Assembly: GCA_040901495.1 (NCBI GenBank)
Contig: JBBDYO010000047.1
Coordinates: forward strand, 53,841 to 117,840
Reading direction: 5' to 3'
Length of the DNA: 64,000 nucleotides
Origin: VRUE01 sp040901495
Lineage (GTDB): Bacteria > Actinomycetota > Thermoleophilia > Solirubrobacterales > 70-9
A program made the position numbers and the translations under genes. Below, in pieces: positions 31,176 through 39,689 of this stretch. Each line of letters opens with the position of its first letter. The first letter of the stretch is position 1. The notes beneath the pieces are model-generated. The model ran no database searches. It had not been told where the DNA came from and saw nothing but the letters and a program-made list of their open reading frames with translations.

Positions 31176-31871
31176 GTGAATCACCTGCGCCATATCTTCT
31201 CTGTTGCCCTGGTCACCGCCGGCCTGGTGCTGTTCGCCGACGTCGGCATAACCCTCGTCTACCAGGAGCCGCTGTCTTCGATCTACGCCTCGATCAAGCA
31301 GGGACAGGCAGCCGATCAGCTGAGCGAAGTCGAAGAGGAATACCCCACCGCAGCGGATCGGCGAGCAATCGCGCGGGTGAAAGGGCGCAAGCGCCAGATC
31401 GCGGAGCTTGCGCGGCGCTTTGCCAGGCACGCTGACACCGGAGAGGCGATCGGCCGGATCCTCGCCCCGGACATGGACGGCCTGAGCGCGGTGGTGGTGC
31501 AGGGCACCGACACCGCCAGCCTGGAGAAGGGGCCCGGGCACTACCCGGAAACGCCCTTCCCGGGGCAGGGTGGAACGGTCGGGATCGCCGGCCACCGCAC
31601 GACCTACCTGGCGCCCTTCAACTCGATCGACTCCATGGAGCAAGGCGACAGAATCGTCCTCGAGATGCCCTATGCAACCCTTGTGTACCGCGTGCAGAAG
31701 ACGAAGATCGTCGACCCCAGCGATGTCGACGTGGTGCGGGGCGTCGGCTACGAGCGCCTTGTCCTAAGCGCCTGCCATCCGCTCTACAGCGCCGCCCAGC
31801 GCTACATCGTCTTCGCCAAGCTGGTGGGGGAGCGACTTACCGCTGGCCACTCGGCCGAGGCGAGGGCGTAG
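31176..31871 (+). CDS. class E sortase
   Basis: A 231-residue membrane-anchored transpeptidase. The N-terminal helix is HIFSVALVTAGLVLFADVGITLVYQ. The catalytic His is in GGTVGIAGHRTTYLAPF, the Cys in RLVLSACHPLYS, and the Arg a few residues later in SAAQRYIVFA. The H-C-R triad and the L-S-A-C variant suit class E (often recognising LAxTG/LPxTG). It anchors wall proteins; the LPFTG protein at 29641-30051 is the obvious local substrate. GTG 31176 starts 7 bases after TAGCCT, a possible leaderless -10. Confidence 0.9.
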   Translation: MNHLRHIFSVALVTAGLVLFADVGITLVYQEPLSSIYASIKQGQAADQLSEVEEEYPTAADRRAIARVKGRKRQIAELARRFARHADTGEAIGRILAPDMDGLSAVVVQGTDTASLEKGPGHYPETPFPGQGGTVGIAGHRTTYLAPFNSIDSMEQGDRIVLEMPYATLVYRVQKTKIVDPSDVDVVRGVGYERLVLSACHPLYSAAQRYIVFAKLVGERLTAGHSAEARA

Positions 31872-32076
31872 CTTCCGTCGCCATTGGCGGTGGCGGCGTG
31901 GTGGAGATCGTGGGGGTGTCCCGTCCGCTGCCAATGATCAGAAAGAACGCCACAGCCAAGCCGATGATCAGGCCAAGCGGGATGCCGATCAGAAAGCCGA
32001 TCCGGTCATGCGCCCATCCCACATCGTCAGGTTCGTCGTACTCGGGATCCGGCCAGTGCGGCGGACCCTCATGCAC
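31837..32076 (-). CDS. small single-pass membrane protein
   Basis: A 79-residue protein. An acidic cytoplasmic N-terminus (WPDPEYDEPDDVGW) is followed by one membrane helix (IGFLIGIPLGLIIGLAVAFFLII) and a proline-threonine-rich tail (TPPPPMATEATPSPRPS). It begins with GTG just after the stop of the proline-rich coiled-coil gene, so translation is likely coupled. It overlaps the sortase end by 35 bases, tail to tail. No family recognised. Confidence 0.6.
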   Translation of the reverse strand: MHEGPPHWPDPEYDEPDDVGWAHDRIGFLIGIPLGLIIGLAVAFFLIIGSGRDTPTISTTPPPPMATEATPSPRPSGQR

Positions 32077-32081
32077 CTACC

Positions 32082-32876
32082 TCAGCGCTCCGGGCCAAGG
32101 ATCGCGTCAAGGATTTGTTTCGCTTCGCGGATCCCGAACTCGTGCTGTAGCCGACCCTCGATCTCCACTCGGCTGCTGCCCGCTACCGCCATCTGCGTAG
32201 CGAGCACGCGCGCTCCTTCGGAAGGCTGGCCGGCGTCTCTGACCGGCGGCGCCAAAGGGGCCGGCGGAGGCTGGATCGGGGCGGGAGCGGGCGGTGGCTG
32301 CACAGGCGCCTGCGGCTGCCATTGGCCGGGCGCAGGAGGGGGCTCGTGAAGCTGCACCGGTGACGGTGCCTCGTACGGTTGCGGTGCGTACGGAGGGGCC
32401 GGCGGCGGCTGGACCCCGACAGGAGGCGCTGGCGGCGGAGGTGGCGGCACCTGCTGTATTGGGGTGGGCTGAGCTGCTGGAGGCATCTGCGGCGGCGGAG
32501 GCGCGGCGGGCGGCGCCAATCCCGCGGGGCCAGCCCGCAGCGCTTCGTCCATCGCGCGTCTCGCCCCGTCCAAAGCACGTAGGAGCTCGTCCGACTGCTG
32601 CCGGATCGTTTCGGCGCGTGCAATCAGGTCGTCGGTCACGCCCCACATCTCGCGCGCACGCTGTTCCGCAACCCGGTCGGCGCGCTGTCGCGATTCCTCG
32701 AGGTAGGCCTTTGCCTGCGCCTCAGCATCGTCGATGATCCCCGCCGCAGCCTGCTCGGCCGCTTCGATGATCAGTTGCACTCGCTCCGTCGCGCTCGCAT
32801 TCGGGGCCCCAGGCGAGGGGAACTGTGGAGGGGGCTGGCCACCAGGAGCAGGAGGTATGGGTTGGTCGTTCATCAT
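32082..32876 (-). CDS. coiled-coil protein with long proline-rich linker (DivIVA-like architecture)
   Basis: A 264-residue cytoplasmic protein. A proline-rich head is followed by a charged coiled coil (residues 30-115: ERVQLIIEAAEQAAAGIIDDAEAQAKAYLEESRQRADRVAEQRARE), a proline-rich linker of about 90 residues (QMPPAAQPTPIQQVPPPPPPAPP) and a C-terminal alpha-helical domain (EGARVLATQMAVAGSSRVEIEGRLQHEFGIREAKQILDAIL). The layout recalls polar scaffold proteins such as DivIVA/Wag31 or SepIVA. The ATG at 32876 is chosen. A second coiled-coil gene precedes it by 69 bases. A scaffold role near the cell envelope is inferred. Confidence 0.65.
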   Translation of the reverse strand: MMNDQPIPPAPGGQPPPQFPSPGAPNASATERVQLIIEAAEQAAAGIIDDAEAQAKAYLEESRQRADRVAEQRAREMWGVTDDLIARAETIRQQSDELLRALDGARRAMDEALRAGPAGLAPPAAPPPPQMPPAAQPTPIQQVPPPPPPAPPVGVQPPPAPPYAPQPYEAPSPVQLHEPPPAPGQWQPQAPVQPPPAPAPIQPPPAPLAPPVRDAGQPSEGARVLATQMAVAGSSRVEIEGRLQHEFGIREAKQILDAILGPER

Positions 32877-32945
32877 TCGGTGCTGGGCGGCTTCCACGGC
32901 CAATCCTGTTCGCCGCGGATTGCGGCCAATCCTGCCTGGGCGATT

Positions 32946-33503
32946 CTACGCGGCCTCACGCTGCCACGGAAGCCACCGGCGGCGACCCGAACGCTGTGGG
33001 TGGAGAACCACCGGCGGGGGCAAGGGTTGGACGATCTCGGTATGAGTGGACGCAAGCGCCTCGTCGTAGGGAACGCTGATCCGCTGCCGCTCCCGAAGCG
33101 TCACCCTGCCCGGCACCGCAGGAGTCGGGCCCGGCCCGAACTGGGTGCGGCCGGTCTGGTCCGTCCATCCCGCCAGCGCAGCGTCGATCTCCCCGAGCCG
33201 CTGGTTGATCCCTTCATAGGCGAGTAGGAGCGCCCCGGCTCGGTCCGCCAGCTCGTGGCGCACCTGCTCCAGCCGCGCGCGTCGCTCGACCGCTTCTTCC
33301 ATCGCACGCAACTCGAGGTCGGTGGCAATCTGGCGCACCTGCTGCTCGGTTCGGTCCTTGATCGCGGCGATCGCCGTCTCGGTGCAGGCAAGGACTCGCT
33401 CGACCCCCTCAGCCGTCGAGCCGGCAAGGCCCGAGGACAGAACGGGGGTACGCGGGGCTTCCGCCGGAACCCGGCTCTCTGGGCGAGCCTCCATTGAGAG
33501 CAT
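32946..33503 (-). CDS. coiled-coil protein of unknown function
   Basis: A 185-residue protein. The middle is an extended coiled coil (TAEGVERVLACTETAIAAIKDRTEQQVRQIATDLELRAMEEAVERRARLEQVRHELADRAGALLLAYEGINQRLGEIDAAL). The tail is basic and aromatic (GRRRWLPWQREAA), perhaps membrane- or DNA-interacting. ATG 33503 is preferred; ATG 33494 is also possible. It diverges from the next gene across about 55 bp and precedes the other coiled-coil gene. Together they look like a small cytoskeletal or envelope-associated unit. Confidence 0.6.
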   Translation of the reverse strand: MLSMEARPESRVPAEAPRTPVLSSGLAGSTAEGVERVLACTETAIAAIKDRTEQQVRQIATDLELRAMEEAVERRARLEQVRHELADRAGALLLAYEGINQRLGEIDAALAGWTDQTGRTQFGPGPTPAVPGRVTLRERQRISVPYDEALASTHTEIVQPLPPPVVLHPQRSGRRRWLPWQREAA

Positions 33504-33556
33504 TGTGCACGCCGTGTCGGCTGTAACGACGCGTACGTGCTCTACGGTTGGGGCAG

Positions 33557-34717
33557 ATGGAGATGGCACGGCAACAGCCGACGGGAATGGCGGGGCTCAG
33601 CCGGTTCCTGTTGGAGCACGAGGCTTGTGGGGCCGGCTTCGACGTACAGCACCCCGCCGGCCTGGGAAGTGGCCGCCTCTCCCTGATTTGTCGTGGATGC
33701 GGAGGGGTCCACGAGTACGCCACGGCAACGATCGAATTTGAGCGGGAGATCGAATTCGATCGAGGCCCTGCGCAAGCGTGGAGCCCCTCGCCGGCGCCCA
33801 TCCCGGTGCCTGTGCCGGCTATCGCACCGACGCTCCCCCCCGCCAACTCCTCCTCCCCTCCTCCCCCACTCGCCGAACGCCCTCGACCCCCTTCCCGGCC
33901 ATCGAATGGGGCCGCAAGGCCACGACAACGCGGGCCGCGACGGCCAAGCAGGCCGGCCCCCGACAGAAGCCAGGTGCGGAAACGGGTGCTCCTCGCCATC
34001 GCCGGAATCGCCCTGCTGGCGTTCGCCGCAACCCGAATCTACGGGGGCGACGAAGAATCCTCGACCCCCCTGCTGCTCGAAGACGGGGGCACAGCGCCGT
34101 CGCAATCGACCCCGCAGAGCCCGACCCCTACACAACCCGAGAAAGCACCCACGTCGAAACCGGCAACCGAACCGGGCTCGAAAGGGGCGGGCTCCACCGG
34201 ATCCAAATCCCCAACCGCTCCAACCGGCGGCGTGGCCGTGCCCGGAGATGCGAAATCGAACGCCGAGCCGAAAGGCGAGGAAGCAGCCACACCGCAGCCC
34301 AAAGACGGAGAGAAGGTCGTCGAGACGAAACGCTTCTCGCTGATCGTGCCGAACGGCTGGAGCAAACGCGAGTCCGATGTCGGCTATCTGCTGGCGCCGC
34401 GGGGCGCCGCGCCGGTCTCGATCTGGATCTTCTTCGAACGCGACCCGCAGATGGGCCCGAAAACCATGGTCCGCAAAACCTCCAAGTTCCTCAGCTCCCG
34501 CTCCCCCGGGGGAGCCGTCGGCAACCCCAAACGTCTGTCGGTTGGAGGCGACCCCGCATTCACGTTGCGCGATCGCGGCCAGGACGGCGCCCAGACGGCG
34601 CTCGGGGTGCTCGCCGGCCCCTATCGCTACCTGGTCATCGAAAGCGTCGAGAGCGGCACCTCAGACGCGATGCGCAACGCCTCCGCCCGGGCCCTGCGCA
34701 CCTTCCGCCCGCGCTAA
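33557..34717 (+). CDS. membrane-anchored protein with N-terminal zinc-ribbon-like segment
   Basis: A 386-residue protein. The N-terminal cytoplasmic part has CGAGFD and CRGCGGVHEY, possibly a zinc ribbon. A proline-rich and basic linker follows. One membrane helix (VLLAIAGIALLAFAATRIYG, about residue 145) leads to a low-complexity serine/threonine/proline stretch, then a folded C-terminal domain from about residue 255 (VVETKRFSLIVPNGWSKRESDVGYLLAP ... ALGVLAGPYRYLVIESVESG). The last domain resembles stress-protein or lipoprotein-like sandwiches seen in actinobacterial surface proteins. ATG 33557 chosen. It ends overlapping the TPR-Wzy gene by four bases, tail to tail. Confidence 0.65.
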   Translation: MEMARQQPTGMAGLSRFLLEHEACGAGFDVQHPAGLGSGRLSLICRGCGGVHEYATATIEFEREIEFDRGPAQAWSPSPAPIPVPVPAIAPTLPPANSSSPPPPLAERPRPPSRPSNGAARPRQRGPRRPSRPAPDRSQVRKRVLLAIAGIALLAFAATRIYGGDEESSTPLLLEDGGTAPSQSTPQSPTPTQPEKAPTSKPATEPGSKGAGSTGSKSPTAPTGGVAVPGDAKSNAEPKGEEAATPQPKDGEKVVETKRFSLIVPNGWSKRESDVGYLLAPRGAAPVSIWIFFERDPQMGPKTMVRKTSKFLSSRSPGGAVGNPKRLSVGGDPAFTLRDRGQDGAQTALGVLAGPYRYLVIESVESGTSDAMRNASARALRTFRPR

Positions 34718-36645
34718 CCCTCGGGCTCGGGCTCGCCGCTCAGCTGTCGCCACAAGACCTCGACGCTGGGGTCCTTCGGGTTGAGCTCACGGGCGGTGGC
34801 GATCGCATCCCGCGCCTCCTCGGGGTCCGAGTCGGCCAGCTCACGGGCGATGAGGTACGGGGCGGCGTAGTTGCGGGGCTCACGGTCGGCCGCCTCACGG
34901 AACGCAGCCAGCGCCAGCTCGCTTTCACCGAGCCGCGACTCGATCGCGCCTTTGACGAGCAGCGGTTCGGCCTCAAATGGGTTGAGGTCGGCGGCCTCGT
35001 CGAGATCGACGATCGCGCCGCGCGGATCGCTGCTCGACTTCTCGGCGGCCCGCTGTTCGTAGCGACCCGCCAAGTACAGGGGCACAGCAACCAGGGCCAA
35101 GACCAGGAGACCCGCCGCACCGAAGACTCGCAGCCGGGGCCCGCGCCTGGTGCGCAGATCAAGCAACGCGGGGGCGGCGGCGGCACCCAGCATGTAGAAC
35201 ACGGGCGCGGTAACCCCGGGGTAGTTCCAGAACCAGTCGAACGAAGCCTGGGCCAGCCACTGAGCGCCTGCAGCGAGGGACCCCGCGGCCAGAGCCGCCG
35301 CCCCGGGCCCCAGGCGCCGCGAGCGCAAGCCAGCACCCACGGCACCAACGACGAAGGCCCCGAACAGAAGTAGGCCGGGCAGTCCCAGCTCGGAGAACAT
35401 CAGTGCCTCGACGCTGTGGGGGTCTTCGGGTGTCTCGTCGCTGCGTCGGCGCTCCAGATAAGCCATCTCGAACGAGCCGCCGCCGCCGCCAAGCAGGGGA
35501 TGGTCCAGACCCTCCTGGGTCGCCACTCGCCAGAAATCGTGACGGTTCGATCCAACATTGGTGCCGTAGCGAATCCCCTGGGACGAGAGGTCGGGGTAGC
35601 CGATCCGAGTGAACTCATCGAGCCGCTGGTCGACGAAATCCACCGGCCCGCCATGACGGGCGACGAACAGCGAACCGCCGAGCAGGACGCCGAGGGCGGC
35701 AAGAATGGCGAGAGCACCGCCGATTCGCGAGCTGGTTCGCTCATTGAGGTCGAGCCGAGGCACAATCCCACCCAGCGCCACCGCCGCGATCACCAGCGAG
35801 AGCGCCGTGGTGATGGCGATCGATCCCGCCGCGTCGCGCATCAGCGGAATCAGGCCGGGATCGGTGTTTCCGTGCTGGTACACGTCGAGCAGGACGGGTA
35901 TGGCTGGAAGGGCCGGCCCGACGACGAGGACCAGGGCAACGGCCGCGCGCAAACGATTGCGCGAGACCGCAAGGAACACCAGGCTGGCCAGGGCAATCGC
36001 CGGAACCGATCCACGGCTCTGGGAAAGGAACGTCAGCTCGACGAGCACGGTCCCAGCGCCGACCAGCAGGGCGCGCAGCTCCCAACGCCAATCGCTCTCG
36101 GAGACCAGGGCGAGCAGCGGCCAGAGGCAGATCATGAAAAAGGCGGCGTTGGCGTTTCGGTAGCCGATCGGGAAACGCAGCGTCGCGTCGTCGTGGAAGT
36201 ACCAATCGACGTCGACCCCCGAGGCGAGCACGACGACCGTGGCGACGCCGATGACCGCACCTGCGATCGCCAGGGGCGTAAGCGCGGCGAGCATCCGCAC
36301 GCCGAGCAGGTTCGTCGTCCAGAGGCCCAGCGCGAACAACGCCAGATAGAGGAACGCGTGCTGTGCGTCCTTGATTGCGGCGGCGGGCACTGGCGACCAG
36401 ATCGTCGAGAGCAGGGTCCATGCCGCAAGCCCGAGCAACGCCCACATCGCAAGCAGGGCCGGCCCTTTGAGGCGAGCGTCAAACGGAGCCATCAGCGCCA
36501 TCAGCGCCAGCAGCAGGAAGACCAGCAGCGCACCTGGATAGAAGACGCCGCCGAAGTACGCGCCCTGCTTCCAACCCCACCAGATGAACAGTGCGGAAAC
36601 CGCAGCCACCAGCAGGGCCCCGATCCGCGTGCGCGGGCTTGACAT
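34714..36645 (-). CDS. O-antigen ligase/polymerase-like membrane protein with TPR tail
   Basis: A 643-residue protein with about 12-14 membrane helices, carrying the Wzy_C/ligase loop (GLDHPLLGGGGGSFEMAYLERRR...EDPHSVEALMFSELGLPGLLLFGAFVVG) with the conserved histidine and H-S-x-x-L-E pattern. After the last helix come TPR-like helices (residues 545-640: DPRGAIVDLDEAADLNPFEAEPLLVKGAIESRLGESELALAAFREAADREPRN). Such proteins polymerise or ligate polysaccharide on the outer face. I chose ATG 36645. It diverges from the Wzz-kinase gene. Confidence 0.85.
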   Translation of the reverse strand: MSSPRTRIGALLVAAVSALFIWWGWKQGAYFGGVFYPGALLVFLLLALMALMAPFDARLKGPALLAMWALLGLAAWTLLSTIWSPVPAAAIKDAQHAFLYLALFALGLWTTNLLGVRMLAALTPLAIAGAVIGVATVVVLASGVDVDWYFHDDATLRFPIGYRNANAAFFMICLWPLLALVSESDWRWELRALLVGAGTVLVELTFLSQSRGSVPAIALASLVFLAVSRNRLRAAVALVLVVGPALPAIPVLLDVYQHGNTDPGLIPLMRDAAGSIAITTALSLVIAAVALGGIVPRLDLNERTSSRIGGALAILAALGVLLGGSLFVARHGGPVDFVDQRLDEFTRIGYPDLSSQGIRYGTNVGSNRHDFWRVATQEGLDHPLLGGGGGSFEMAYLERRRSDETPEDPHSVEALMFSELGLPGLLLFGAFVVGAVGAGLRSRRLGPGAAALAAGSLAAGAQWLAQASFDWFWNYPGVTAPVFYMLGAAAAPALLDLRTRRGPRLRVFGAAGLLVLALVAVPLYLAGRYEQRAAEKSSSDPRGAIVDLDEAADLNPFEAEPLLVKGAIESRLGESELALAAFREAADREPRNYAAPYLIARELADSDPEEARDAIATARELNPKDPSVEVLWRQLSGEPEPEG

Positions 36646-36717
36646 TTCGCGCCACGCTAGCGGACGGTCGCGACGTGCCCGGCTGTCAGACTCTGCTCCG
36701 CGCAGGATGACTGTCCT

Positions 36718-38268
36718 GTGCCCCGAACGGAACTGGTTGTGATCGATCCCACGCACGCGTCATCCACAGAATGGCTGCGCCCCCCCGAGGAGCAGGAGGG
36801 CCTCAAACGCTATGTCGAGACCTTCCGGGAGCGATTCTGGCTCATCGTCCTCACGGTGGTGATCACCACCGGCATCGCGATCCTCTACGTCTCAACGGCC
36901 ACCAAGACCTATGAAGCCGAAGCGACCCTGCTTGTCTCGCCGGTTAGCGCCGATGACCCGGTGCTGGCAAGCCTCGGATTGATCGCCCTCTCCTCGGACC
37001 CGACCCGCGATGTGGAGACCGCCTCGCAGCTCGTCACCAACCTCAACGTCGCCAGGGCGGTGAAACAGTCGCTGAACTCCCCCCTGCCGGCCACGGCCCT
37101 GCTCAGCAAGGTCACGGTCGTTCCGGTGGCCCAGAGCTACATCATTGCGGTCACGGCGACCGAAACGTCTCCACTGGCGGCAAAGCGAATCGCGGACGCA
37201 TTCGCAATCCAGGCGGTGGAGACTCGCACCCAAAGGCTGCACGAACAGATCGAAGCCCAGCTTCCGATCCTGCGCACCACACTCGGCCCAAAATCAAGCC
37301 GAGTGCAGGATCTCGAGGTGCTGGCCACCAGCCCAACGCCCGACATGCACGTGCAGACGCTGGCGGCGGTGCCGACTACTCAGGCATCCCCCAGGCCGGT
37401 GCTCAGCGTCGCCGCCGGCATCTTCGCGGGAGTCATTCTGGGCGCCGTGGCCGCCTTCGCCGCGCAGGTTCTCGACCCTCGCCTGCGCCGCGAGGCCCAG
37501 CTTCGCCGCCTCTACCGCCTGCCGATACTCGGGCGCATTCCGAAAGAAACCCGCACAGCCTCAACCCCACTCGTGCCACGCCAGCTTTCGGCGGCCAGCA
37601 GCGAGGCCTATCGAACGCTCCGAACCACGGTGACCGGAACCGCCGGCCAGGTAATCCTGGTCACGGGCTCGGGCGCCTCGGAGGGCAAGAGCACGACGGC
37701 CGTCAACCTCGCCGCTTCCATCGCCCTCGCCGGCAGACGAGTTGTCTTGATCGAGTCGGACCTGCGTAAACCCGTGCTGAGCCAAGCGCTCCAGGTAACA
37801 CCCCCGTACGGAGGGGTGGTCGGGGTCCTGCTGGAGAACGTTGGCCTCACCCACGCCCTCACCCAGACGGAGCCATACGGCACCAACCTGCAGTTGCTTC
37901 TATCGGACCACGAAGGGGGCTGGTTCACCGACCTTCTCTCGCTGCGATCCGCGCAGCGCATGGTCGAAGAGGCGCGCCAGATAGCCGACTACGTGGTCAT
38001 CGACAGCCCGCCGCTGAACGAGGTGGTGGATGCCCTCGACCTGGCCCGGCTCGCCGACTCCGTGCTGATCGTCGTCAAGCTCGGCCAGACGCGCCTCGAC
38101 AAGCTTTCTCAGCTCGGTGAATTGCTGGCCGAGAATGACATCAGGCCCACCGGCTTTGCCGTGGTGGGCGTCCCTAGACCGCGCCGCAGCGAATACCAGT
38201 ACTACCGCGACAGCGACGGGGCGGGCCAAGGCTCCGGGCGCTCCCTCTTCGGTGGTAGTCGCGCCTAG
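36718..38268 (+). CDS. polysaccharide co-polymerase with tyrosine autokinase domain (Wzz/BY-kinase)
   Basis: A 516-residue BY-kinase-type protein that sets chain length. Wzz-like domain: membrane helix at residues 40-58 (FWLIVLTVVITTGIAILYV), extracytoplasmic domain to about 225, second helix AAGIFAGVILGAVAAFAAQVL. The kinase domain has Walker A GSGASEGKST, Walker A' VVLIESDLRKP and Walker B YVVIDSPPL. The C-terminus carries a small tyrosine cluster, SEYQYYRDS. The start is GTG 36718. It leads a plus-strand operon with the second Wzy-like gene, flippase and glycosyltransferase. Confidence 0.92.
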   Translation: MPRTELVVIDPTHASSTEWLRPPEEQEGLKRYVETFRERFWLIVLTVVITTGIAILYVSTATKTYEAEATLLVSPVSADDPVLASLGLIALSSDPTRDVETASQLVTNLNVARAVKQSLNSPLPATALLSKVTVVPVAQSYIIAVTATETSPLAAKRIADAFAIQAVETRTQRLHEQIEAQLPILRTTLGPKSSRVQDLEVLATSPTPDMHVQTLAAVPTTQASPRPVLSVAAGIFAGVILGAVAAFAAQVLDPRLRREAQLRRLYRLPILGRIPKETRTASTPLVPRQLSAASSEAYRTLRTTVTGTAGQVILVTGSGASEGKSTTAVNLAASIALAGRRVVLIESDLRKPVLSQALQVTPPYGGVVGVLLENVGLTHALTQTEPYGTNLQLLLSDHEGGWFTDLLSLRSAQRMVEEARQIADYVVIDSPPLNEVVDALDLARLADSVLIVVKLGQTRLDKLSQLGELLAENDIRPTGFAVVGVPRPRRSEYQYYRDSDGAGQGSGRSLFGGSRA

Positions 38269-38276
38269 AGGCAAAG

Positions 38277-39689
38277 ATGATCGCCCGCATGGATCCAGCC
38301 AAGGGACTCTGGCTTGGAGGGCTGGGATTATGCGCCGCCTTCGTCGGGTTTCTTGCCGGCGTGGAGCCAAAGCTCGCGCTGGGGGCGGCGATAGCCGCCG
38401 CGTTCCTCCTGCTCGTCTTCGTCGATCTCGCGGCCGGCCTTGCTGTATTCGGTTTCTTCAGCTTCCTTGAGCTGCTCGAACTGGGGTCGGCCCTGAGCGT
38501 AAGCAAGCTGGGCGGCGTTCTGCTCGCCATTTCGTGGCTTGCGTTTGTCCTGACCCGGGAGGACGGGAAGAGCGACTTCCTGTCGGTCCATCCCGTAATG
38601 TCGATCGTGCTGGGCATTTTCCTCGGATGGGTGGCATTGAGCTCGCTATGGGCCGAGAGTACCGCCGCGGTGACGAGCTCACTTTGGCGCTACCTTCTAA
38701 ACGCAATCCTGTTCCTGATCGTCTTCTCGGCGATCAGGACGCACCGCCAAGCGGTCATGGTTGTGACGGGGTTTCTGGCCGGCTCGGCCGCGGCGGGCCT
38801 CTACGGGATGTTCTTCATCGCCTCCGCGGTGCCGATCGCGGAAACCGGCAGGCTGGGGAGCTCCACCCTCGACCCCAACGAGCTCGCGGCGGTGCTGGTC
38901 GCCGGGATGGCGCTGTCGGTGGGCCTCCTGATGAACGTGAGGGACCCCGGCGCGAAGCTGATCGTGGCCTCGGCGGGAGGCTTCTGCTTCCTCGCGACGA
39001 TGCTCACAGGGTCTCGAGGCGGCCTCGTGGCACTCACCTGCATGCTGATCGCGGCGATCGTCTTTGGCGGTAGATGGCGCCCTCAGCTTGCCGTGGCAGG
39101 TGCTGTGATGGCCATGTTCACGGCGTTCTACATCACGTCCCTCGCACCCGCCGAGGTTCGAGAACGCGTTACCGCCACGGCGGGAGAGACACGTACGACG
39201 GAGGGACGCACCACTCTCTGGCAGATCGGCGGCCGCATGGTCCGCGCGCATCCCCTCAATGGAGTCGGCGCGGGCAACTTCCAGGTTTCCTCCCGCCACT
39301 ATCTGATCCAGCCCGGAACGGTCTTCCGCAGCGACGAGATCCTGCTCGGCAACAAGGAGACCCACAACACCTACCTGCAAACGGCGGCCGAGCTAGGCCT
39401 CATCGGCCTCGGCCTGTTCCTCACGATCATCCTCTTCTCGCTCGGCTGCCTGGTGCGCGCGGCCGGGATCTTTCGCAAGGGCGACAAGGTTAGCCACGAG
39501 GCCCTGGCGCGCAGCATGATCGTCGCCACGATCGGGCTGCTAGCCGCCGACTTCTTCATCTCAGAGATGTTCAGCAAGCAGCTATGGCTGATGTTGGGCG
39601 TTGGGCCCGCGCTGCTTGGGATCGCGCGGCGGGAACAAAACAGCAACGGCAACCAAGCCCGTCACCTAGCGCAGCCCGACGCGGCATGA
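38277..39689 (+). CDS. O-antigen ligase/polymerase-like membrane protein
   Basis: A 470-residue polytopic protein with about ten membrane helices. The Wzy_C-type loop is VRAHPLNGVGAGNFQVSSRHYLIQPG...ETHNTYLQTAAELGLIGLGLFLTIILF. It polymerises or ligates the repeat unit of the surface polysaccharide. It starts 8 bases after the Wzz-kinase gene, and its stop overlaps the flippase start (ATGA). The other Wzy-like gene at 34714-36645 has TPRs; this one does not. Confidence 0.88.
   Translation: MIARMDPAKGLWLGGLGLCAAFVGFLAGVEPKLALGAAIAAAFLLLVFVDLAAGLAVFGFFSFLELLELGSALSVSKLGGVLLAISWLAFVLTREDGKSDFLSVHPVMSIVLGIFLGWVALSSLWAESTAAVTSSLWRYLLNAILFLIVFSAIRTHRQAVMVVTGFLAGSAAAGLYGMFFIASAVPIAETGRLGSSTLDPNELAAVLVAGMALSVGLLMNVRDPGAKLIVASAGGFCFLATMLTGSRGGLVALTCMLIAAIVFGGRWRPQLAVAGAVMAMFTAFYITSLAPAEVRERVTATAGETRTTEGRTTLWQIGGRMVRAHPLNGVGAGNFQVSSRHYLIQPGTVFRSDEILLGNKETHNTYLQTAAELGLIGLGLFLTIILFSLGCLVRAAGIFRKGDKVSHEALARSMIVATIGLLAADFFISEMFSKQLWLMLGVGPALLGIARREQNSNGNQARHLAQPDAA

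Noticed and set aside
35416..36642. 408-codon plus-strand open frame opposite the TPR-Wzy gene
   Set aside because: Antisense shadow of a membrane protein; low-complexity charged sequence.
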